A stretch of 64,000 nt of DNA from Forficula auricularia (GCA_024734495.1 JALMQS010000099.1:69879335-69943334), one strand, 5' to 3'; positions 50,681 to 61,400 are shown, counted from the first letter of the stretch. Translations and numbers: made by a program. The notes: a model not told the origin generated them from the sequence alone.

Positions 50681-51082
50681 TATTAGTGGAGCCGCTTATC
50701 ATGAAAACATTTACACACGGAATAAAAGCACCAAATTTTTACCAGGTACTAGTTAGGTACTTAGCTTAAAATTTTTGATATGAACCAACTCCTCCCAGAT
50801 ATTCACCATTTTCCAGACAGGACATGAAACGGATCATGTCCTGGCTGGAAAATGCTGAATATCTACAAATTTAAGAGATTGACAAATAAATGGTACAAAT
50901 AAAAGTTCAAGACAATAAAATTGCCTAGAGATTAAGACAGGAATCAAGTTTCTAGGATGAGTGGTTTTTATTTTATGAAGGAAAAACTGCAAAACTTCAA
51001 CCTCTTTTAAGGCACGGGTTATCTTTATCCAATTAGGCTGAAACTTTGCCAATCTCATTTTTTAGCCAATTGGCAACTATTA

Positions 51083-51968
51083 CTAGGTGTGCCGGTTAAT
51101 AATGTCCCTTTCTTCTAACAGATGGCATTTCGGTATTTTTCTACCAAACTCATCCAAATATTTTTTTGGTTTTATAGTGTTGGTAATCACCTTCCAAACG
51201 GCATATAACATGTCAACATTCGGTTCATTTGTGTATGAGATATTGGCTTGTAAACATGGCGGATTTTGTGCCGAAAAAGAGCATTTGCGGGAGGTGATGT
51301 TGCACTATTTTTTAATGAAGAAATCGGCTGCGGAAACGGCTCGTATTCTCGGGGGAGTTTATGGGGACCATGCTCCATCTGAAAAAATCTGCTAACGTTG
51401 GTTTGGACGGTTTCAAAGTGGTGATTTTGATGTGAACGACAAGGACCGGACAGCCTGGACAGCCGAAAAAGTTTGAGGATGCTGACCTGGAGGACTTGCT
51501 GGCAGAAGATCCGCGCCAATCGCAAAGAATGCGCTACAGACAACAATTGATCAATTTGAATCATGCATTGATCGAAAAACGGCCGCTTTTTGCTCCACGA
51601 CAACGCTTCGTCGAACACCGCCAAATCGACGAAAGAAACCATCAAAGCGCTCGAATGGGAGGCCCTACCCCACCCGCCCTACTCTCCAGACCTCGCTCCA
51701 TCGGATTACCACCTCTTTAGGTCAATGGCACACGGATTGGCTGACTAGCACTTCGCTAATTACGAAGAAGTGGCAAAATGGCTCGAATCTTGGCTCGCCT
51801 CGAAAGGGGAGAAATTCTACTGGGAGGGGATACACAATTTGCCGGATCGTTGGTCAAAATGTGTAGAATCTGATGGTGCATACTTTGAATAAACCACTTT
51901 TGCCAGTACTGAAAAAATTTGTGTTTTCCTCATGCCTAAAAAAGGACATTATTAACCGGCACACCTAG
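51083..51968 (+). mobile_element. mariner element (deletion derivative)
   Basis: Perfect inverted ends CTAGGTGTGCCGGTTAATAA + TGTCC on both sides, flanked by TA (51081-51082 and 51969-51970). 886 bp against about 1.3 kb for an intact mariner. The middle of the transposase gene is deleted, including most of the catalytic region. A textbook Tc1/mariner deletion copy. Confidence 0.93.
51256..51893 (+). pseudogene. mariner transposase pseudogene
   Basis: A likely start is ATG at 51256 (MADFVPKK in one frame); one base is then lost, and the next frame reads EKEHLREVMLHYFLMKKSAA, ETARILGGVYGDHAPSEK. That is the N-terminal HTH of mariner. After several shifts and stops and a large internal deletion, the C-terminal part resumes: HDNASSNTAKSTKETIKALE, then PHPPYSPDLAPSDYHLFRSM and a WS(K)CVESDGAYFE end at 51891-51893. 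The HDN and the YSPDLAPSDYHLF block (second and third catalytic aspartates of the D,D34D triad) are visible. The first D region is missing. Inactive. Confidence 0.9.
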
Positions 51969-52162
51969 TAAGAGGTTCTCACAGGAAAAATTCGAAAATT
52001 CGATTTCTTGTGACCACACTAGTACCTATATTTCAACATTGGTCGCTATAAAATCTTAGAGGAGTTAGTTCCTATCAAAAATTGCAAGCTAAATACCTAA
52101 CTAGTACCTGGTAAAAATTTGGTACTTTTATCTGGTGTGTCGGTATAGCGGCCTCACTATAT

Positions 52163-53080
52163 TGAGTCTTCACTTTTTCTTCCGCAATTTCATTAAAACA
52201 TTTGCCATTCTTATTATTAATTATTATTTATTATCTTTTTCTTTTATATTTCCACTTTTTGAATTCACAACTCATCCAATTAAACAAGCAACACAATATA
52301 TGTCGGGGAAAAAGTGAAAAATACTTTCAATATATATTTCCGTCCTTTTAGGCAACTTTACCATAAGAATTAAAATTTGTGTTGTTCATTCTTTTTCAAT
52401 CTCGCGGGGGGGGGGGGGGGGAGAACAACTTATCTAAATTACATTTCCAACTTTTGTCCGCCACTCTCTGGATAAATAAATGTTGATGTATGTGTGTATG
52501 AATAGCCTGTATATATACAGTGTGAAGAGAAAGACGTTTGTCACATTTTGGTCGAAAATTTCCGTGTTACGTTACACTCACTCACTTTAACTTGATCAAA
52601 CAAGCGAAATTATAAATTAGACCTGTCTATCTGTAAACGTGTGATGACTCGCTCTCTATGTTATCGGCTTGTTTAGTTTCATAATTGTATTACGTCTGAC
52701 GAAATATGCGTTTGTTTGGCGATAGCGAGATGAGAACGAGAAAAAGACCTTGGTGGGGGTGCGGGGGAGGGTGTAGAAAGAGAGTGATAACGGCTATAGG
52801 TCCGCCCATTGTCCCAACTGATAGGTGGGTATGTTGGATGTCTTTTGTCTGGTTTTGCTGCGAAACTCACAACTAGAACAAGCGGTTCATTTCCGGTAAA
52901 GGGCCGCCATCATCCCCCCTGTTTGGCTTTTTCAAAACACCGTGAAACTAATTTTCAACCAATCGTCTCCATGAATGAATGTATCATCGTATTCAGCAGC
53001 AGCAGCCTCGTCAGACCAATCACAAAATGAAACCCGAGACAATGTCATTTTCGTTTACATTTCCATTTCTCTACCCCATA
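52163..53080. other. Non-repetitive island, possible host regulatory DNA
   Basis: After 52300 the sequence is complex, with a G-run at 52408-52423, TATATATACAGTGTGAAGAG and, at 52700-53040, blocks such as TAGGTCCGCCCATTGTCCCA, AGAACAAGCGGTTCATTTCC and AATCGTCTCCATGAATGAAT. CATTGT near 52808 is a Sox-type word. Open frames 52679-52870 (-) and 52809-53030 (+) overlap each other and have no recognised product. Candidate enhancer or untranslated exon; unproven. Confidence 0.35.
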
Positions 53081-53452
53081 TATATATAGATAGATTCCTG
53101 CAATCCTGTTTAATTAATTTTTGACCGAGATATATGTATCCTATCAGATAAATTGGATATATTTAGACGAATTCAATTTCCATATTTGTGTTTTGCACCT
53201 CTCACCTTTTGTTTTATCAAATTGGAGGAGTAGAAGAATTGAATTTCCATCTCTTCTCTGGTAATGGAAATGATTTTCAAAAGTTTGTTCATCATTTCGA
53301 TAAATTAATAATATTATTAATAATATACTAACAAATAGATTTGGGGAAAGTTTTGAAAACGAAAGGGAAAATGAAATAATTCTTCTTTACCGTATAATTA
53401 ACAGTTATAGGTAACGAGCATATTTATAGATTATTAATAAAAACAAATTATA
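53081..53452. other. AT-rich non-coding stretch
   Basis: No gene or repeat recognised. Confidence 0.4.
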
Positions 53453-53697
53453 GCCTTATACGCACCAAACAAACGCCTGAATATAGGCAATCAATTCGTC
53501 CCCGCTTTTTCAAGGCTGCGTAGAATTTAGGCTCTCCCGTAAAGGAATCAGGTTTTCCGAGTGGTTAAAATGAATGCCTTCTAATCAAGCTAGCTCAGGT
53601 TCAAGCCCGACTCACTGCAAATATTTGACAGGCTTCGAGTATGACACTTGAAGAACTGGAAAAGATCAAAATATGTTTTTAAATTAGATAATTTTGG
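53453..53697 (+). mobile_element. tRNA-derived SINE, copy 2
   Basis: Matches 37803-38048 in reverse. The tRNA-like part (about 53552-53615) has CCGAGTGGTTAAAATGAATG (a Ser/Leu-type box A) and GGTTCAAGCCCGACTC (box B). It is preceded by ~95 bp (ATACGCACCAAACAAACGCC ...) and followed by a body with GAAGAACTGGAAAAGATCAA and the tail TTTTTAAATTAGATAATTTT. Two copies with the same boundaries support a genuine SINE family. Confidence 0.8.
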
Positions 53698-54126
53698 AAA
53701 AAAAATATTAATATACGAGCAGTACCTGCCGAGCCTACGGCACGCCCGGAACCTTATGTACAATATTTCTTTTTTTAGCTTAGGTAGGTGTTAGTTATTA
53801 TACCTATAGTAAAATAAAGAAAAGCTAAAATAACGTGTAGAATTAGTGTTATTTACTTTTTCAACAATACAAATAAATAATCAATAAAATATTGTAAACA
53901 AAACAAATTAATGATAAAAAAATTAATTAATTAGATTTATTAATAATGCTTCAGTAGAAAATAAGCTCATAAAAATGCACAATTTACAATTAACTGAGTA
54001 AAGATTTAGGAATATTTAAATAGTTTCCAATCAATAATTCTTTTTTTACTGCTTATGTAAGTATACCTAATGCATAAATTGAATTGCATTATCCTTACCT
54101 ATAAATATTTTTGTTTTAATAAATGA
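53698..54126. other. GC-rich repeat piece, then AT-rich DNA
   Basis: TACGAGCAGTACCTGCCGAG and CCTACGGCACGCCCGG (53713-53752) belong to the GC-rich head family of 30841-30955. The rest is AT-rich with no gene. Confidence 0.45.
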
Positions 54127-54926
54127 GTACCTGGAGCCACCGAGCGATGCTTCAGTTAAAATTTATAGACATGTATATTATGTATTAATATTATTTTTAA
54201 TTTAAAATTCTGATAAAAACCACCCCGTAAATGCACCCCACCACATACTAGCCCCGCTACGCCCCTGGACCCCCGCCCCATACCGCATCCGCACACCACA
54301 CCCCCGCCACTCCCCTTGGACAACCACCCCCGTACCGCCCCCGCGCACCGCACCCCCGCTAAGCCCCTGGACCCCGAACACGCCACTCCATCAACCCAGC
54401 ACGCCACTTCCTACACCACCCACCCCCACCCCCAGTTTTTGTATTTCTAATTTTCTAGTGGCCCACATATTTATATATATAGTTATATAAATAAATTCCG
54501 TATAATTATTTTTTTTAATTAAATAACAATTTATCGAGTTTTATAATAATCAATTAAATTGGCAAATTCTAATATATAATCATATTTTTTATTAACTCTG
54601 TGTGGGATTTATAATCAATTAAATTGTTTAATTTTAATATATATATATTTGCTATAACCTATTAGTGGGTTTTAAAATTAAAAATAAATGATAATTGAAA
54701 AAAAATGTAAACAAACTTTTTTATTGACATTTTCATCTATAAATAATTGCTTTAAGATGAAATTTGTCGGGGTCCAGACCTAGCCAGATCGTTTTCTCAT
54801 CTTCAAAACTTGTTAATAGAGTTGGTTTCATCAAAATCGGTAGAGCCGTTTTCAAAATAGAACTAAGATATAAATATATATACAAATAAATATATAAACA
54901 ATTTTTGCTCGTTTAATAAGAGTAGA
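54127..54926 (-). mobile_element. Helitron-like element, family H1
   Basis: Reverse copy: A|GTACCTGGAGCCACCGAGCG ... CTCGTTTAATAAGAGTAGA|T (800 bp). C-rich tract 54218-54435. The 3' hairpin is damaged (GATGC followed directly by TTCAG). Confidence 0.78.
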
Positions 54927-54982
54927 TATACATTCATTAGTACCAGAGATATTAAAATTTGGTATTGTTATAAGATTTAAAT

Positions 54983-55124
54983 CGAGGGGTGAACCGCGAC
55001 CTAATATCGTGTACACCTACTTCCACTTCCACTTTCATTTCCAAAGAAGAAAACAATAGATGAAGGGGCTATCTAATGAATTCCAAAATAACTCCACATA
55101 ATTCCAATCCCGGTTCACCCCTCG
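54983..55124. mobile_element. hAT-type MITE, CGAGGGGTGAACCG family, copy 1
   Basis: CGAGGGGTGAACCGCGACCT at the left and CGGTTCACCCCTCG at the right. The flanking octamers ATTTAAAT and GTTTAAAT differ by one base. The centre has GTGTACACCTACTTCCACTT. 142 bp. Confidence 0.85.
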
Positions 55125-55348
55125 GTTTAAATGCTACTTACCTACATATGGAGAGAGATGCCCCAAGACTTGCATTGCCTAAGGACATCTACATGGCTTA
55201 ATCTGGTCCTGCCTAAGCATCAAATCTGCTACCAAAATTTGTATTATACTCCATTCAACTAGAATTTTATTCAATGTTTGACATCTCTGATTTTTCAAAT
55301 GGCCCAATTTCATTTGTGTTCAAAGGTTATTTTGAATTCAATTAAATC

Positions 55349-56005
55349 TCTTCTTCTTCTTCTTCTTCATCTTCTCTATAGGCTTTCGCCTGTTCTTCCA
55401 ATAAGAAAAAAAAGAATAAAGACGATAGTTTCTTGCTGCGACATCTTTCCATCTTTTTTTCGGCCGCCCTCTGCTCCGTGTGCCAAGTGGGCGATTTTCA
55501 TTCACGATTTTTGCAAGGCGGTCATTCGTTCCACATGTTCCCCCATCCTCTCTTTCTCACATCGATCCATTCCACTATATCCTGGATTTCGCTTAGTTCT
55601 CTTAGATCTTTGCTGCGGATTCTATCCCTTAATGTTTTCCCATGTATAGCCCTTATTATTCTCATCTCTGTTGTTCGGAGTAGTTGTTGGGTGGTAATTG
55701 TTGATGCTCTGGTTTCTGCTGCATATGTTAACACTGGACGTACGCAGGTCTTATAAATTCGTACTTTGCTTTTTGCTGACATATATTTATTTTTCCAGAC
55801 CAAACCATATAGACATCCAGCTATCCTAGCACCTTTTGTTACTTGGGTTTTAACCTCTTGGCTCAAATCTCTGTGCGCCGAAATCTCGGCTCCCAAATAG
55901 TTAAATTTTTCAACTTGATCTAATGTTGTATTTTTAAGTTTAATTTCACAGTTAAGGTGTTCTTTCGCTATCACAAGACATTTTAAATCTCTAATAATTC
56001 GATTC
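55349..56005 (-). pseudogene. RTE-like LINE reverse transcriptase C-terminus
   Basis: The minus strand reads DLKCLVIAKEHLNCEIK, FNYLGAEISAHRDLSQEVK, GLVWKNKYMSAKSKVRIYKT, CVRPVLTYAAETRA and IRAIHGKTLRDRIR. FNYLG.EI followed by NKYMS...K.RIYKT.VRPVLTY.AET is the standard C-terminal region of insect RTE/craniofacial-like RT proteins. At about 55525 the frame shifts and the tail continues NDRLAKIVNENRP and RGRPKKRWKD before a (CTT)n microsatellite (55349-55367), probably the 3' tail. 5'-truncated and frameshifted. The YADD catalytic part is absent. Confidence 0.85.
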
Positions 56006-56009
56006 GGTC

Positions 56010-56340
56010 AGCAGTAATAGTAAAGAGGAAAGTGAAAAAACTGCTGATTGTGGGCTAATTATGCAATTATCTTGGTAATTAAATTGATTGAGCAGCCGGT
56101 CTGATTGGTCACATCAAGGAGGGTATTATTTATGAACTGGTCAAGTTACTACTCTTTCCCATTTACCCCATAGCAAGTATTTATCCAATTAATAACCGAT
56201 CGAGACGAGTTCAGGCTCATTTCCTGTAATATAATCGAACGCAATAAAACAACGAAACAACTACAACAAGCGACAAAATTCAATAGATAAACCGGATTGG
56301 CATTTTTTTACGGTTTATCGATAGCCATTAAAGAATATAT
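56010..56340. promoter_or_regulatory. Non-repetitive island rich in homeodomain-type sites
   Basis: Complex sequence with GCTAATTATGCAATTATC, TGGTAATTAAATTGATTGAG, CCAATTAATAACCGATCG and TTTATCGATAGCC. Clustered TAATTA and ATTGATT words in otherwise non-repetitive DNA suggest a possible enhancer. No transcript evidence is available. Confidence 0.3.
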
Positions 56341-57040
56341 GGAACTATCTTTGATATGAACTTGGTTGGAACTAATTTTATGCAGTTTCTAGAGAGATAA
56401 TCAATGAAAAAGGAATGAATATAAATCACTCATTAATTATTTTACAAGGAAACCTTTATTAAATTAAACCATTTGAGATTATTCCAATTGATAGAGTCTA
56501 TCTGGAACCCTTACGGAATGAAACATTATACACACACCAATCTAAGATATATAGTTCAGTAGAAATTGTTTAGGAGATCAGATATATACATATACATGTA
56601 TTTTTTTATCTTTAATTTAGCTCAAGTCCAGCAGCAATAAATTCAACTATTAACAAACTACTTTTGCCAATTATTTATTTATTTATTTTTGAATAAATTT
56701 CAAACTAAAGGAATTAATTTTTAATTTGAAAAATGTTGTGAAAAGACTCGTTTCGTTTTCTACAAATTTTTGTGGTTTGACGCTCTGTATTTAGGATCTA
56801 TTTGAGCTGGAAAGCTGATACTTATCAGAAAAATGAAAATGATCAATTTACAAACATGTACCTGGGTTAAATTTCAGCTCATCCACTAACGACCATTCCA
56901 AAATATTTAATAATTCAATTTTATTCTCGTCTCTTTTTCAAACAGATATTCTGAATAAAATAAAAATAAAAATATAAATTACTAGGTACCATTCACAAAT
57001 AAAGGATCAAATGCTTATTAGCAAGACTCTTTATATACAG
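56341..57040. other. AT-rich non-coding stretch
   Basis: No gene or dispersed repeat recognised. Confidence 0.4.
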
Positions 57041-57240
57041 GGGTCGGCACTTGAAGTGTTACCTATTAAAAATACTGTAATTTTAAAATTTAAAATATAT
57101 GAAATCTAGGTACCTACCTAGTATTTTATATTTTAAATTTTAAAATGTTTCTAAAAAAATTTTCAAAAATTTCTTTACTTTATTTATTTATTGATCTAAT
57201 TATTTATTGACCTATTTATTTATTTTTGTTAAGGGAGAAT
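57041..57240. repeat. AT-rich repeat related to 57387-57540
   Basis: GAAATCTAGGTACCTACCTA and AGTATTTTATATTTTAAATT recur at 57450-57500 (GTGAAACCTACCTAGTATTT). The pair flanks the MITE at 57241, suggesting a local duplication or one element split by the MITE. Confidence 0.5.
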
Positions 57241-57378
57241 CGAGGGGTGAACCGCGATCGGAATTAGGTGTACACCGTCTTTGGAATTATTTGGAATTAC
57301 TTTAGAATTCTTCTACTTGTAAATGAAAGTGGAAGTGGAAGTAGGTGTACACAATTTTAGGTCGCGGTTCACCCCTCG
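57241..57378. mobile_element. hAT-type MITE, CGAGGGGTGAACCG family, copy 2
   Basis: CGAGGGGTGAACCGCGATCG at the left, GGTCGCGGTTCACCCCTCG at the right, and an exact 8-bp duplication GGGAGAAT (57233-57240 and 57379-57386). Opposite orientation to copy 1. 138 bp. Confidence 0.92.
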
Positions 57379-57555
57379 GGGAGAATGGTGTGGTGGTGGT
57401 TCTTGGTGAAACATTTTAAATAAAGTAAAGAAAATTTTACAATTTAAAATATGTGAAACCTACCTAGTATTTTATATTTTAAATTTTAAAAAGTTTCTAA
57501 AATTTTTCAAAATTTTCTTTACTTTATTTATTTATTGATCTATTTATTTATTTAT

Positions 57556-58370
57556 TTACGAGCTTTTCGTGCGTGCCTTCGGCACGCCTCGAAGCTCGGC
57601 CCTCCGGGCTGGTGCCCTGGCGGGCAGCGTCTAGGTCCAAAAATTTTATTCCTCTTAAAAAACCACACTCCAAATGTATACCCGTAAACTACCGAAAATA
57701 CATCGTCTCTTAAAAGTTTCGCCTCTTTAATTTTTGAGTGGCGGGGGGGGGGGGAGGAATAATTATGAATATATTTAAATTTAAAATTAAAATTTCATTT
57801 TTCCTTTTCAAAACAAAAATAATGAAATGATTTATGAACTGCTAAAAATTCGCAGGCTGAATCATGGAAATTATTCAAATTTACGCGGTTCAATTAATTT
57901 AATTAATTACAAAAAATATATTTAATGTTTCTTAATTTAAAGTCTTTTAGAGTCTTTCATTTCAAAATTCGAGTGCAAATTAAAATTATATTTCAAATTT
58001 GCCTGGTTAATGAAAATCAATTGGAGCTGTCAGTTTAAAATCCGAACTGACAATTATATTTCAAATTTGCCTCGTTAATTAATATATATTCAATGTTTTT
58101 TAATTTAAAATCAATTGCTGTTTTTTCATTTTTATTCGAGTTCAAATGAATACAATATTATCTCGACACAAAGTCTAAATCAAAAATTTATAGTTTTAGT
58201 AATAGAAATCATGGTATAAATAATAATCTTACATTGGTCGAGTGCTTAAAGCAGATGACCTTAGTTCAAGAGTTCGTAGGTTCGATTCTAGTCAAGAGGG
58301 AATTTTTTTAGAGAAATTTCTCTAAGCGTTGTTACAAATTAATCTAGATCAATATATATAGTATTGGTTT
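57556..58370 (+). mobile_element. Dispersed element with GC-rich head and tRNA-like segment, copy 2
   Basis: Partner of 5605-6570. Head GAGCTTTTCGTGCGTGCCTT, body with TTTCAAATTTGCCTGGTTAA and TGGAGCTGTCAGTTTAAAAT, and tRNA-like boxes at 58228-58300 (GGTCGAGTGCTTAAAGCAG and GGTTCGATTCT). The end ATCTAGATCAATATATATAG coincides with copy 1. Confidence 0.65.
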
Positions 58371-59356
58371 ATTTATTTGTTGATTTATTTATTTATTGAT
58401 CTATTTATTTACTTAATTAATTTTGGACTGCAAAAGTCTTATCAAATTGTTTACATATAAAACATAAGTATTATAGACATCATAATGAAAAACAGAGAGA
58501 TATATCTCTCGAGGTATGGTAATATGGTAAGTGAAAATAAATTGTTTAAATAGTAAACAAACGAATTTTAATATTTTTTCATAAGATAGCGTATTTTCTT
58601 TAATTGCTTTAGTCGTTTTATTAGGATCCATTACATAAATTCTTAAGAAAAGAGCGTTATAGCCAACACAGTCTAGGTATAGATTGGATTGTTCTCAGCG
58701 TGACTGGTACTTTAGAATAGAAAGTGGGGTTGTGCCCAAGAATGAAGGATTATTTAAAGGAAAAAGATACTTTAATTCGGGATTAATACTACTACGTATG
58801 GTAAAGTAATAAATAACACACACCTTTCACAGCGAATTAGAATAAACGATCTTATTGTGGTACAAATATTTATTGATTTTATATCATCCAATTTATTATA
58901 TTATCATTTTTTGTTGACTAGAGGTGATTAAAATAATAAAAAATTCCATTATAATATTCAATGGATTAACAGAATAAGAAATACTATTACTTTATCTGCG
59001 TTAATCGGAAAAATATATCGATATCTTGTTAATGAAAATAAAATACATGCATAAATAGCAATGATTTAAGGTGTAGTAATAAACGAAGACAAAAACAGGT
59101 GTTTAACAGGATACAAAAGAGGAACGGAGGCGGATACACCACCTACCCCCGAAGATTCGATTACAGCGTGCAATATATGGGCCCAAAATTGAAGAGGGCG
59201 GGCTTCTTTCGTAAATAATTGAGTTCTCATAGGAAAGCACTGAATTCTCATCATCAGAGAGAATTCAGTGCGTAGACTGATTTGAAAAAAGAAGTGATTT
59301 TTGGACTGAAGTGCTTTTCTATGAGAGCTCCTCAATTATAAATTATTGTAATTCAA
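58371..59356. other. Mostly AT-rich stretch with a small hairpin
   Basis: No gene. A perfect 12-bp stem CACTGAATTCTC/GAGAATTCAGTG lies at about 59238-59271. It is surrounded by a weaker outer inverted repeat (TCTCATAGGAAAGCACT versus AGTGCTTTTCTATGAGA). Confidence 0.45.
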
Positions 59357-60373
59357 TCTATAGGTATATATAAAATTAAATTTTTGTCTATACATTGCTC
59401 CAAATCACGCCAAATTTTGGTTGCACACGTTTCAAGCAAAGTTATGAACGAAAAATACCCTCAACAAAATTCCTGGATGTCTGTCTGTATGTATGTTTCC
59501 GTGGATTCCGTAAAAAGTTGCTCACGATTCACGTAAAAACGGATGAAGGGATTATTTTGAAATTTCATATTTGGATCAGATGTCTTCTAACTTACGTTTA
59601 TAGCTATATAACGTGTTGATATTTTGACCCTAAAAGGGAGTTTGGGGGGGGGGGGGGGCGCACGAATGAAAATTATCAAATAACTCCTAACCTATTAACT
59701 CTACGGCAAAGTTTTATAATGAGCAAAGTTGTAGAGGGTGTGATTTCTGACAACTTTTGAAGGGGCAGGGTGAAAAAATGCAAATTCGTGCCCTTGGAGC
59801 AAACTCAACCAAATTTTGTAGACATAATCTGTGAGGCTCTAGAGAGGTAGAAATACAAAAACTAACCACCCAAAATGGGCGGGGTCAAAAAATGAAAATT
59901 CTTGCTTTTGAAGCAAACTCAACCAAATTTTGTATACATAATCTGTGGGTCACTAGAAGGCTAGAAATGCAACAGCTGGGTGCGGGAGTGGAGTGATGGT
60001 GCGGGGCTGGTGGGTTAGGGTATGGGGTGCTGGTGGTGGTATGAGGGTCCGGGGGCGTAATGGGGGTGGGGTGAGGGAGTGAGGCGGAGTAGGGTGGAGG
60101 TCCAGGGGTAAGGGGGAGTCCAGAGGGCGAAGGGGCAATCCGGGGGGTGCAGGGATGGAGTGGAGGGTCCAGAGGCATAGTGGGGTGGTACGGTGGTGGG
60201 GGTCCGAGGTGGGTAGGGTGCGGGTGGAGTGTTGGGGTGGTGGTGTGGGGGCGGGATTTGGTCACAGGTGCATGAGTGCGGGGGATGGGGGTGCTGGGTG
60301 GGTTTCTGAGGGGGGCAGGGGAACGTGCCCCCTTGCTAACAAAAGGGCCCCCGAAAGCGGGCCTTGCAGCTAG
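59357..60373 (+). mobile_element. Helitron-like element, family H2, copy 3 (most complete)
   Basis: A possible 5' end is A|TCTATAGGTATATATAAA. The 3' end is GGGCCCCCGAAAGCGGGCC (hairpin), TTGCAGCTAG, then T. The left arm (59385-59770) matches 12720-13100 in reverse (CACGCCAAATTTTGGTTGCA, TTGCTCACGATTCACGTAAA). The G-rich tract at 59980-60310 is the complement of the C-rich tracts of copies 1 and 2. Non-autonomous. Confidence 0.72.
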
Positions 60374-60439
60374 TATTAAATATAGGAGAGTGGCCAGAGG
60401 TATGGTAAAGTTATGTGAATGACCACATTTATTTAATTT

Positions 60440-60993
60440 TACCATACGAGTTATATAGTCAATAAGGCTTATAGGAAATTGGGGATGTTTGGTAGAATTT
60501 TGAAGGGTACGTCTAGAGAAGTTAAGTCAAAAGTTTATTTAACTTATGTAAGACCTAATTTAGAGTATTGTTCTGTGGTTTGGGACAAACATCCACAACG
60601 ACTAGAGAAAAAATTGATATGGTACAAAGGAGGGCGGCTAGGTTTGTTTTTGGTAAATTTGATAGGTTTAGTAGTGTCACTTCAATGATTAATGAATTAG
60701 GATGGTCTAGCTTATTGGAGAGAAGGGAATGGGCTAAATTGAAAGTGATTTTCAAAGCCTATGAGGGTTTTAGAAGTTGGGAGGAAATAACGAATAGATT
60801 TCAGGAACCAAGTTATTTAGGTAGAGCTGATCATAGAAAAAAGATTCGTAAGCCAAGATTCTTGAAAAATATCGGTTTACATTCATTTGTAGGATCTGGC
60901 ATTGATTTGTGGAACAGTCTGTCTGTTACTACTTGGGATTATAGTCCTCTGCCCCCTATGATTAAATCAATTATAAATTTTGTCAAGTCCTAA
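60440..60993 (+). pseudogene. CR1-like LINE reverse transcriptase C-terminus
   Basis: The first frame reads KLGMFGRILKGTSREVK and YLTYVRPNLEYCSVVWD. Around 60598 a one-base shift leads to REKIDMVQRRAARFVFGK, SSVTSMINELGWSSLLERR and GIDLWNSLS, to a stop at 60991-60993. YVRP.LEYCS.VW(D), then (I)(D/E)MVQRRAARFV and SVTSM...LGW.SL..RR are diagnostic of the CR1 group C-terminus. 5'-truncated, with a frameshift. A 3' UTR and AATAAAG plus (ATTT)n tail follow to about 61400. Confidence 0.88.
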
Positions 60994-61400
60994 TGTCCTA
61001 GAGTTGTGCAAAATTTTATTTAGTTCTCACAAGCAGAGATTAGGTGAGGTAGAGAAAGGTCATACCATCCTTGTTAAGGTTTTGACCAGGTTTCCTTAAC
61101 AACTTATGGCAAATGCCTGGATGGCTAATGCGTCGCTTGCTCCTGGTATCGGGTTTTTGCTCGGAATTTTTAAATTACTTTTTGTCTTTTGATGGAAATC
61201 TATGGTCATGTTATTTGTTAATGAGCATACCTACATTTCTATTTTTTTTTTTATTATTTGTTAAATTGTTGTAATTAATTTGTATTGATGTTTATTAATG
61301 TATTGTAGCTAGATTGTATTGATGTTTGGAGGACCTAGCCACCGAGGACTTGTGCCTCTAAGCAGGTCGAGGAATAAAGATTTATTTATTTATTATAATG
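60994..61400 (+). mobile_element. CR1-like LINE 3' UTR with short-repeat tail
   Basis: Non-coding sequence after the stop, ending GAGGAATAAAGATTTATTTA and TTTATT. CR1-type elements commonly end in short tandem repeats instead of a long poly-A. The CCGAGGACTTGTGCCTCTAA block is just upstream. Confidence 0.65.

Larger units (their letters stand above)
50681..52162. mobile_element. Inverted-repeat element enclosing a mariner
   Basis: The left arm (TATTAGTGGAGCCGCTTATC, CCAAATTTTTACCAGGTACT, AATTTTTGATATGAACCAAC) is matched in reverse at about 52060-52162. Arms are ~100 bp, around 80-90% similar. Inside is a local hairpin (ATTTTCCAGACAGGACATG / CATGTCCTGGCTGGAAAAT, 50810-50856), family K-related sequence (50940-51010) and the mariner insertion. 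Confidence 0.65.

Noticed and set aside
51187..51645. 152-codon minus-strand frame
   Set aside because: It is the antisense shadow of the mariner transposase pseudogene.
55278..55756. Plus-strand frames of 107-123 codons
   Set aside because: Antisense to the RTE-like reverse transcriptase fragment, which has clear family motifs on the minus strand.
59228..59280. Hammerhead ribozyme (CTGATGA on the minus strand)
   Set aside because: No GAAA box follows a stem II; the CTGATGA falls in the loop of a simple hairpin.
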